The notes beneath the pieces were generated by a model. It worked only from the letters and a program-made list of their open reading frames with translations. It had not been told where the DNA came from and did no database searches. A DNA stretch of 64,000 nt. Origin: Canna indica (lineage: Eukaryota; Streptophyta; Magnoliopsida; Zingiberales; Cannaceae). The position numbers and the translations under genes were made by a program. The number at the start of each line of letters is the position of its first letter. Position 1 is the first letter of the stretch. The stretch is taken from assembly GCA_034359265.1 (NCBI GenBank), contig CP136890.1:71053501-71117500 (forward strand). The letters are read 5' to 3'. This document shows positions 56,321 to 64,000 of the stretch, in pieces.

Positions 56321-57490
56321 TGCCCAAGGGTTCAACCTAGGCCTTATTATCTATTTTGATGATAACAAATATGAAACTAACTCATTTGTTAAGTTTTGGG
56401 TTTGGGTTGATAGAACGATACACCTACGAAGTTCATTCGGAATATCGCGAAAAGTCGAGTTAAAACACTTTGTAGGCTATCGAGTCAAAACCTAAGTTTA
56501 GGATTAGAAATGATTGTAATATGCCCCTAGGACATCAACCAAACTCATCTATACTATGTCCCAAGTCAAAATCCAGGACTAGACCCGAAAATTGAAGTCA
56601 ACTGAAAAAAGAAGAAGCTGATATCAGTGTTTCGATCGAAGGTTTGGTGGAACGGTCGATCGACCGACCCGCAACCGTGATCAATCGTGTTCGAGCAAAA
56701 ATCCACATAATACTATTGGTCGACGACCGGTCGCATGTTCGGTCAAACAAACATTCGACCGGAGGACCGACTAGCGGAGGCAACAAATAGAAATTTATCT
56801 GTTGCAACGGGCTGTAATAGTCCTCTCTCTTCAAGGCTTATAAATAGAAGCCTTAACTCCCATACCTACTCTCTATACTATTCCATTGAGTTAATTACCA
56901 ATTGATTGAGCTTTCAAGAGTGATTCAAAAGCCATAGTTCTTCATTTCAATCTCTCAATTGGTGGTCTTCTCATTTTAACCCTCACAAAGCAACTCTTCT
57001 GTACATCTTGAGGTGTTGGAAGAATTGAAGGCTATGAAAGGAGCTCTCCAAATTTGGTTATTATTTAATCTCCTTTAAATTTGTTTTTCATTGTTATTTA
57101 TTTCGAATTCTTGAAGTAGCTTGCAAGGTGTGCTTGTAAACATCTTCGTGGTTGTTGTAGAGTTTTGTTTTGCTAGAGAATAGGTGTTGAGGTTTTCTCA
57201 AAGAGTTGAAAATTAAGTCATCATCGTATTCTTAGGAAAATATTACATCTATAAAGTGTTAAGGTTATAAATCCTTGGTGAGGAGACAAGGTACTAGAGT
57301 AGACGGGTTTGCCAAACCACTATACATTGTGTTTGTTTGCATTGCTCTCTACTTGATTACTTGCAGCATTCACCTCAAGAGAATTCAAGTTTGGTTGTTA
57401 AATTGATTAAAATCAAAAAGAGTTGAATTGAACTTAGAATTAACCTACACACTATTCAACCCCCCTTCTAGCGTGAACATTTGAACAACA
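56321..57490 (+). mobile_element. LTR (family B), second of a joined pair
   Basis: Begins TGCCCAAGG (TTGG of the usual TGTTGGCCCAAGG is missing) directly after the ACA of the first LTR, and ends TTGAACAACA at 57490. Palindrome cluster 56635-56770. There is no internal domain between the two LTRs. Confidence 0.8.
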
Positions 57491-57599
57491 AAAAGTCCGT
57501 CACATAAGGTGTCAGTGGCCTATTCACTCGTGGGGGGATAAGTTATCGAAGATAGCGGTGGTAGCTGGTGCGTCAACGAGAGTTCAACAGGGTAGGTTG

Positions 57600-58172
57600 A
57601 GGGAGTATACGTCGAGAAATTCTGAGGTGCGGTCTTGAGAGCTCGAGGCGTTGCGGTTCAAGATGGTTCAAATGGAGAGGATCTTGGTGGCGAAGGTTGA
57701 TGAAGTCGTGCACCTGAATATCATTGTCTCCGAGTCGGTTGCCTGGATAGCGGAGGTGGAAAGCATGTCCCGGGCGAAATTGGAAATGGTCTACCTTGAT
57801 CTTGCTGCGACGATGGCGGAGCGTTCCCATTTGAAGATCGAGGCTGAGGAAGCTAAGGCCGAGGTTAGGAGGTGCAACTTGGCGAAGCAAACCCTTGAGG
57901 ATGAGGCGAGATGCCTTCAAGATCATGTTCTTGCAATGTATATAGAGGGTTTCGAAAGGGCGATAGAACAAGCTAAGCTCCTTTCTCCTGGCGTTGACCT
58001 TTCCGGGATGGACTTGCTCAAGGAAGTCAAAGATGGTGTTCTGGTGAATCCTGAGGCTGAGGAGGATTTTTCTTGGTCCATTGGAGGAGAACCTTCGACT
58101 GTGACTCCGGGTCAATGCTCATTTACTCCGCGGGGGATATTGCTTCGGGGAGAGATGCTCCTACCATGGTAA
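57600..58172 (+). pseudogene. Antisense coiled-coil ORF of a Tat-like element, copy 2
   Basis: Homologous to 19655-20716. Aligned without gaps over about 100 residues: LKIEAEEAKAE, FERAIEQAKLL, GVDLSGMDLLKEV, GVLVNPEAEEDFSWS, TPGQCSFTP. A TGA near 57635 replaces an Arg codon of copy 1, and a frameshift near 58130 precedes SGRDAPTM. The N-terminal part is missing; an LTR ends at 57490. It runs opposite to the pol fragment at 58400-60726 and lies on its 3' side, the place where antisense ORFs of Tat-lineage elements sit. Function unknown. Confidence 0.75.
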
Positions 58173-58399
58173 CGATTTCTCCTTGGTGGGCTTTATTTTG
58201 TTTTGCAACATGCTCTTTGTTGATTCAGTGGCTTGGTTTACACATGATGGAGCCTCATTAAAACCTTTCATGGGGAAAACCCAATGGGAGAAAACCGTCA
58301 TGTAGGAAAAAGAGTACTCTAGCCTCGTTATAATTTAAGGGTGAAAGCTTAGCTGTAGTATGCCCGTAGAGAGGCCGCATTCTACAATCGTGGGATTTC

Positions 58400-60726
58400 T
58401 CGTCGAGAGAGCTCGGAGATTCTGTAAGCGCCCTTTCCTAGGACCTTTGTGATCTGGTAGGGGTATTCCCAGTTTGGAGCGAGCTTACCTTCTCCGGTTG
58501 GTTTTCTTTGTGGTTCAATCTTTTGGAGGATGAGATCCCCTTCTGTAAAATTTTGGGCTTGACACGTTTGTCGTATTTTTGGGCTACTTAAGTTTCATTG
58601 CTTCTTCTATGATTTTGGTGAGCTCTCGTTCTTGTTCAATGAGATCGAGCTTAGTGAGTCGGGCTTTTGAGTTGCCTTGTATCTCGAAGGTAATTCTGTG
58701 GAGGTTGAGCTCTGCGATCTCGACGGGGATCATGGCCTCTACTCCATAGACCACCCGGTAAGGGGTCTCCAAAGTGGAAGATTGGGTTGTTGTGTTGTAA
58801 CTCCAGAGTACCTTGGGTAGTTCTTCAACCAGTGTCCCTTGACCCAGTCGAGTTTCTTCTTTAGTTCTATTAGAATGACCTTGTTGGTTGCTTCAGCTAG
58901 GCCGTTTGTCTATGGGTGTTCGACGATGCCGAGGTCCAAGCAGAACTCTCGAAATCACCGATCCGTGAACTTTCCCCGTTGTCGCTGATGAACTCGCGCG
59001 GTATTCTATACTTGCAAATGATGTTTTTCCAAACAAATTTCTAAACTTTGTGAGTCACAATTGAGGATAGTGTTCAGCCTCTATCCATTTGGTAAATTAG
59101 TCGATTGCTACAACCGAAAACTTGATTTGCCCCGGCGTTTTAAAATGAGATGAGGAGGTCGATGCCCCACTTTTTGAATGGCTAGCTAGTGTCTCAACTG
59201 TGGAGTGGCTCGGGGTGAAGTTGTGAGACCTCAGAGAATCTTTGACATTTGTCACATTTTTTGATGTAGAGGCTGCAGTCTACCTTCATGCTTGGCCAGA
59301 AGTAGTCGGCCCGGAGGATTTTGGCGGCTAGGGACCTTCCTTCGATGTGGCTACTGTAGATGTCGTCGTGGACTTCTGCCATTATGGTGGCTACCCGGGG
59401 TTGGGAGACACACTTGAGGAGTGGTCGGGAGTATCTTTTGTAGAGTTGATTATCAAGGAGCATATAATAGCTTGCCATTCTTTTAAATTTACTTGGGTTG
59501 AAAGTGTGTTTCGGGATTTCACCTCGTATGAGGTAATTTATGTAAGGGATTCTCCAGTCTGTACTTTGTTTGACTGTTTGGACCTCGATCGAGGTGTCGG
59601 CCGGTTGGATGCTCGGATGTCCGAGGACTTGTTGGACGACCAACCTGTTGTTTTGAGGCTTTTTGGTGTTAGTGAGTTTGGATAGCATGTTGGCTCCGGT
59701 GTTTTCTTCCCGAGATTTGTGTTGAATCATGCAACTATCAAAGTTAGTGATTAAACTATGTACCAGTGAAAGATACTTTTCAAGGGAGGGGTCCCTTAAT
59801 TGCTTGGTAGGTGACGCTGACTTGTCCAACAACAAGATGTGAGTCGCTCTTTACGACTATGCTTCCGGCCTTCACCTCTTGGGTGAGTTTTAGCTCGACG
59901 ATCAGAGCTTCATACTCTGCTTGGTTGTTGCTGGCTTTGAATTGGAATTAGAAGGACTGCTCTAGGGCGATTCCTTGGTCATTCTCAAGAATGATGTCTG
60001 CTCCACTTCCATTTTCGTTGGAGACACCATCCATGAATAGCGTTCAAGTTTCGACATGTTTGGAAATATTCTCTTGGTCAGTAATTCAACGATGAAGTCG
60101 GCCAGAGCCTGGGCTTTGATGGGCCCCCTGGCTGATATTCGATGCTGAACTCTAAGAGTTCTACTGGCTAGAATATCATTCGTCCTGTGAGTTTGGGTTT
60201 AGCCAGTTCCTGTCTAATTGACTGCTCGGTACGTACCTGGATGTGGTGGCTTTGGAAATATGGCATCAATCTTCAGACCGAGATGACCAAGGCGAAGGCA
60301 AGCTTCTCTAGCCTCTGGTATCTGGTTTTTGGTCCCTAGAGGACCTTATTGATAAGTAGACCAGCTTTTGATCCTTTCCCTGCTCTCGAATCAAGACTGA
60401 GCAGTGGGCGATTTCTTGGACCATGAGGTAGAGGAAGAGGGTTTCTTCTTCTTGTGGTTTGTCCAGGACCAGTGGGTTGGTAAGAAAGTGTTTGAGCTCC
60501 TCGAAAGCCTATTCATATTTTTCATCCAGTGGAAGTCTTGTTTCATCCTTAGAATTTTAAAGAAGGGGGCGGCTCGGTCGGCCGACCTGGAGAGGAATTT
60601 GAACAAAGCGACCATCCTCCCCGTGAGTTGTTGTACTTCCTTGATGTTGCGTGGGCTTCGCATCTCTTGGATGGCTCGGTATTTCTCCGAATTAGCATCG
60701 ATTCCTCGGTGTGTCAACATGATGCA
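58400..60726 (-). pseudogene. Ty3/gypsy (Tat-like) pol fragment: RT end, RNase H, integrase
   Basis: On the minus strand, in order: end of reverse transcriptase (60720-60400: HRGIDANSEKYRAIQEM, EVQQLTGRMVALFKFLSRSA); an RNase H of the Tat-type (60000-59700: ASNNQAEYEALIVELKL, SDSHLVV); the integrase zinc-finger and core start (59835-59194: MLLDNQLYKRYSRPLLKC, HIEGRSLAAKILRADYFWPS, YIKKCDKCQRF); and the integrase end (58772-58584: TPYRVVYGVEAMIPVEI). Several frameshifts and stops break it. The RNase H and the adjacent antisense ORF point to the Tat lineage. Protease, gag and most of RT are missing; the right end is cut by an LTR fragment. Confidence 0.85.
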
Positions 60727-61063
60727 AGTTGAATGACCACTCTAGAGGGGGGGGTGAATAGTATGTTAACTAAAACTTTAGCCTAAATTTGATTTTAATC
60801 GTTTCTTGATTACTTTAGACCAATCACAATTTAATAGGAAGCGGAAGCAAGATAAATAACAAGTAATCAAACACGCACAAGAGCAATGCTAACACAATGA
60901 ATTTATAGTAGTTCGGTCTCAATGCCTAGTCCACTACCTAAGCACACCGCTTAGAATTTCAAAATTCTAGTTTACAAGATTGAGTGTATCCTACAAGAGG
61001 ATTTACAAGCTAAGGCACCGACCCTCACAACCGAGGGTTACCTCACACTCGAGAGTACCTCAA
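60727..61063 (-). mobile_element. Fragment of a family A-related LTR
   Basis: gttgaatgaccactctagag followed by ggtgaatagtatgttaac, then gcggaagc, ttatagtagttcggtctcaatgcc and ccactacctaagcacaccgc match the terminal 300 bp of the family A LTRs (for example 29655-29950), same orientation. It stops at 61063, where plastid DNA begins. The first bases of the terminus are worn. Confidence 0.75.
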
Positions 61064-61215
61064 GGTATGATAATACGATATGATGACAATGTTGCGGTTG
61101 TCATTGATCAAGAAGGAAATCCAAAAGGAACTCGAGTTTTTGGTGCGATGCTCGGGAATTGAGACAGTTGAATCTTACTAAAATAGTTTCTTTGGCTCCC
61201 GAGGTATTATAAGTA
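61064..61215 (+). pseudogene. Plastid rpl14 3' end (nuclear plastid DNA)
   Basis: Reads [20 protein letters not shown] and KGTRVFGA, the C-terminal part of plastid ribosomal protein L14; then a 1-bp deletion shifts the frame, and the remaining bases gaattgagacagttgaat, ...tagtttctttggctcccgag correspond to the conserved end ELRQLN and KIVSLAPEVL. The stop TAA is near 61210. It is short, promoterless and broken. Confidence 0.85.
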
Positions 61216-61353
61216 CTACTATGATATATCAGAACAAAATTTAGTAGATTAGTAGATTATGTCTCACGTGTGTGTGTGTATATATATATATACTTGTACT
61301 TAAAAATTTTATACTTTGTAACACTGTGCTACCCATAATTAGCAAACATGAAC

Positions 61354-61469
61354 CTTTTTTTTATAACAAAGATAGGAAGTCACAATAGGTGACCATACTA
61401 AGGATCAAACCTTAGATCTCTAGGCGACTTACAACATGTAGCCACCAACAGTGCTACCCACAGTTGGCT
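61354..61469 (-). mobile_element. tRNA-derived SINE, copy 2
   Basis: Same family as 38277-38390: minus-strand A-box-like TAGCACTGTTGGTGG, B-box-like GGTTTGATCCT, the shared body (cctagagatct, ggtcacctattgtga) and an A-rich tail. Flanked by a perfect 13-bp duplication AGCAAACATGAAC at 61341-61353 and 61470-61482. Length 116 bp. Confidence 0.88.
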
Positions 61470-61489
61470 AGCAAACATGAACTTAATTT

Positions 61490-62280
61490 AATAAACTTTA
61501 TAAATTTAATATTAATAATTTAATAATAATTTTATACTTTATAAATATAAAATAGAATATATTTTTAATTTAATATTTAAAAATTAATTTAAAATTATTC
61601 AAAATTTTAAATTCAAAGAAAAAAAAATGAAAGTAAATAAAAAAAAGAAAATATGAAACATGTTGATTATATCAAAATTATGAGGCACCGATACTTATAA
61701 TTCGTCATGGGTAGGGGCACTATTTCCGATATAATAACTTGGGTTATTAGACGAAAATGGACACAACTTTCATGAATTTTTCAATTTTGGTCCATCATTT
61801 GATTGGTCTCAATTATATATAAGAACTTTAACATTGGTTCCAATATATAATATCCCGCCGTCTAAAAACCGTGAGTATGTCCGTTATTTCGCTAACGTGG
61901 CAATTTAAAAATAGTAAAAAATATACATTCTCCATATCACATGGATACATGTAGGATGACTTTTTAATTAGGTCTCACCTCTATTAGGTCTCACTTCGCA
62001 GCTCGTCGGGGCCTAGAACGACATAGGCAATGTGATCGCCGGTCTGGGTGGTGGCTGAGATCAAGGCAAGGGTGGTGGGACCACAGCTACCGGCGGCCAA
62101 AGTAGAGCAAGCCATTAATTGCCACTCTACAGCAGCAGCATTGCGTCGCGTCGCTGCCGGCGGCCTCAGTGGAGGAGCCTCGCGATGGCCGCCGCATCAT
62201 CCGGCCATGATGTTGGAGGAGCCTTGCAATGTTGTCGGTGCTGTAGGCGTACGTGGAGGGCCTTAGCTGCTGCACACCAA
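61490..62280. other. Spacer without recognised gene
   Basis: A/T-rich to about 61700, then mixed. A GC-rich patch at 61980-62280 opens overlapping frames on both strands; they show no domain, and I take them as chance. Confidence 0.45.
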
Positions 62281-62282
62281 CC

Positions 62283-62405
62283 TATGTTGCACGAAAACCA
62301 AAATGAGAAACGCGACACGACACGGTACGAAACGAAACGGGGAAACGGGGAAACGTTGATTTTAAAATATATAGGACACGAAACGTTGGGGAAACGTTAA
62401 ATTAA
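62283..62405 (-). mobile_element. Subterminal region of the hAT element
   Basis: tgttgcacgaaaacc starts a stretch dense in cgaaacg/ggaaacg words (gggaaacggggaaacgttg at 62339-62357, ggggaaacgtta at 62388). Clusters of such short repeats next to the transposase gene are typical of hAT subterminal regions. The element's terminal repeat is probably near 62283 but its partner is outside the window. Confidence 0.5.
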
Positions 62406-62644
62406 CTAATTTTTTAAATAATTAATATAACTTAAATAATGTATAAAAATATATTAAAAATATTTTTCTAGTTTTAGTTAGCAATATCATGTAACAAAAT
62501 AAAATACTAAACATTGTTACTAAAATAAACATTATAACTTCATCGTTACTAAAAAAATAATAAAGACGAAATAATCATAATATCTAATCTCAAAATCATA
62601 AAATAAACTTATAAAGTTTTGTTGACTCTTTAACAAATTACAAG

Positions 62645-64000
62645 TTAGTCTGATCTAATCACCACCACATCATCAACGTCGTCACAGTCAGTACCATCAT
62701 CTTTTTCCCTATCACCACCGCCATCATCCGTGAAAAGTATAGTTTCCATCTCTGGTTTATCAAGAGAAAGATTTGCAACCTCAAGAATGCCAACATCTTC
62801 GAAAGAGCCAAATTCATCACCTCCTATATCCCACATTTTGGTTCGCTCAATATAATATTCTGGACATCTTCTTGACAAGACGCAAAGATTGCTATGAATA
62901 AAAACCAAATCTTCAGCACGTTTTGGAGTTAATCTATTCCTTCTTAATGAATTGATAAAGGAATAAGTACTCCAATTTTGTTCACAACATGATGATGAAG
63001 ATGGTTGTCCAAGTAACTTGAAAGAAATACTTTGAAGCAAAGGAGCACTTGCACCATGGATTGCCCACCAACATTTGGCATCCATATGATACATGTTATA
63101 CAACGATTCAGAATATGCAAACTCTCCCATCTTCAATGTAAAATTAGCAAACTCAGTATTAGCTCTTGTTCGATCTTCCATGTTAGGAAAGAACCTCTTA
63201 AAGCATTTTGTTCTTTCTCGAGAGATTTCTAAATCTTGATGCGGAGCAACTCTTCTTGTATCCTCGTTAAGCCATACATCACTATAGTACCTTTTTCAAA
63301 CACAAAATGCAATTATTATAAAATGTTAGAATATAAAAATACAAAAGATATAAAGAACTTATAAATAATGTACTTACTTGGGATTTAATGAGTGTGCCAA
63401 ACAATGAAGGGGAGTGTTATTCATCGTCCACCGTTCAATGAGTATAGAGTGTACTACATCATAAAAAGAAGAAGATTCTCCCAATTGTTTGCCTTCATGT
63501 CAATATATTACAGCTTTTACATTTTCAATCATTGAATCCCACATTTCATAAACCAAGTGAAGACATGGTTTATCTGTATCACAAGCTCGAATCATCTCAT
63601 ATATAGGACCAGTGAAAGAAAGAATGTAATCAATTTTGTCCCACCAAACATCATCTAGAATTTTCTCTTTCGCAAATCTAGCTCTTCCTAAATCATCCTC
63701 TCTATAAGAAGACCACTGCTCACTGATAACCATTGCTTGCAAGCCACGCTTAATATGCTTAAATCTTTTAAGCATAATAATAACTGATGTGAAACGTGTC
63801 TCTGCAAGTGCAAACAATTTTAAAGAGACAAATTTGTTAAAAAGAGCCAACCTCATAGAATGATTTACAATGAAATTTTTTATTTGCACAGCATCACCAT
63901 GAACTTCTGTAATCCAACTGCATTCCTGATATGTTTCCATATTACTCTCAACATTTTTAGCTGCACAAATATTCTTTAAGGCGAGATTTAAAGTATGCAC
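62645..64000 (-). pseudogene. hAT-family transposase, C-terminal half, one nonsense codon
   Basis: Exons (minus) 64000-63379 and 63290-62645, joined by a GT-AG intron 63291-63378 (donor gtaagt). The first gives LNLALKNICAAKN, a long RNase H-fold segment with ALAETRFTSVIIMLKRF, WWDKIDYILSFTGPIYEMIR and LVYEMWDSMIENVKAVIY; then TGA at 63500-63502 stands where the family has Arg, after which HEGKQLGESSSFYDVVHSIL and LHCLAHSLNPK continue in frame. The second gives KRFFPNMEDRTRANTEFANF, the hATC dimerisation motif (WWAIHGASAPLLQSIS; SSSCCEQNWSTYSFI; RNRLTPKRAEDLVFIH) and an acidic tail. The N-terminal BED finger lies beyond 64000. Otherwise intact. Confidence 0.88.

Noticed and set aside
61980..62400. 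GC-rich ORFs on both strands
   Set aside because: Gly/Ala/Arg-rich composition explained by base content; no family signature, overlapping frames on both strands.

Overview
The window is nuclear DNA of a flowering plant. Its genes have introns, long A/T-rich spacers separate them, and most of the length is transposable elements, many nested. There are three host genes, all on the + strand: the 3' half of an HSP110-type chaperone (2280-3532), a complete MFP1-like thylakoid coiled-coil gene (9206-13692) and a complete GT4 glycosyltransferase gene (32883-37358). Broken plastid gene copies (rpoB, rpoC1 with the start of its group II intron, rpl32, rpl14) are nuclear plastid DNA inserts. Because grass plastids lack the rpoC1 intron, the plastid donor was not a grass. 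I cannot name the species; a non-grass monocot is a guess.

Layout. 1-4.4 kb: chaperone gene and a decayed MITE. 5.0-7.3 kb: LTR-like sequence. 7.3-8.8 kb: mosaic plastid insert. 8.8-14.2 kb: MFP1 gene. 14.9-15.9 kb: a 581-bp hAT-type MITE and an RTE LINE tail. 16.2-21.9 kb: 3' part of a Ty3/gypsy element, probably Tat lineage, with a composite tandem array, an antisense coiled-coil ORF and a possible 3' LTR; the array is split by a 1.5-kb solo LTR. 22.0-31.6 kb: a ~190-bp tandem repeat region interrupted by a complete minus-strand LTR retrotransposon (23239-31183) that has gag, PBS and PPT but no recognisable pol. 32-37.8 kb: glycosyltransferase gene. 38.2-42 kb: SINE, LTR-like block with 46-bp hairpin repeats, truncated L1. 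42.1-49.2 kb: a CACTA transposon with exact 3-bp target duplication, a decapitated TnpD and a TnpA-like gene. 51.7-52.4 kb: solo LTR. 53.5-54.5 kb: possible MULE remnant and three 23-bp palindromes. 54.6-57.5 kb: two LTRs joined head to tail, the first carrying a hAT MITE. 57.6-60.7 kb: minus-strand Tat-like pol fragment plus a second copy of the antisense ORF. 60.7-61.5 kb: LTR scrap, rpl14 plastid insert, SINE. 62.3-64 kb: minus-strand hAT transposase with one nonsense codon, running off the window.

Most unusual items: the gag-only retrotransposon with CG-rich palindrome clusters in its LTRs and related LTRs elsewhere; the antisense coiled-coil ORF shared by two gypsy fragments in opposite genomic orientations; two tRNA-derived SINEs with perfect target duplications; a frame-preserving candidate cassette exon in MFP1; and the three ATGTTGTTTATA-N3-AACAACAT palindromes. 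All calls come from reading the sequence and from recalled family features; no search was run.
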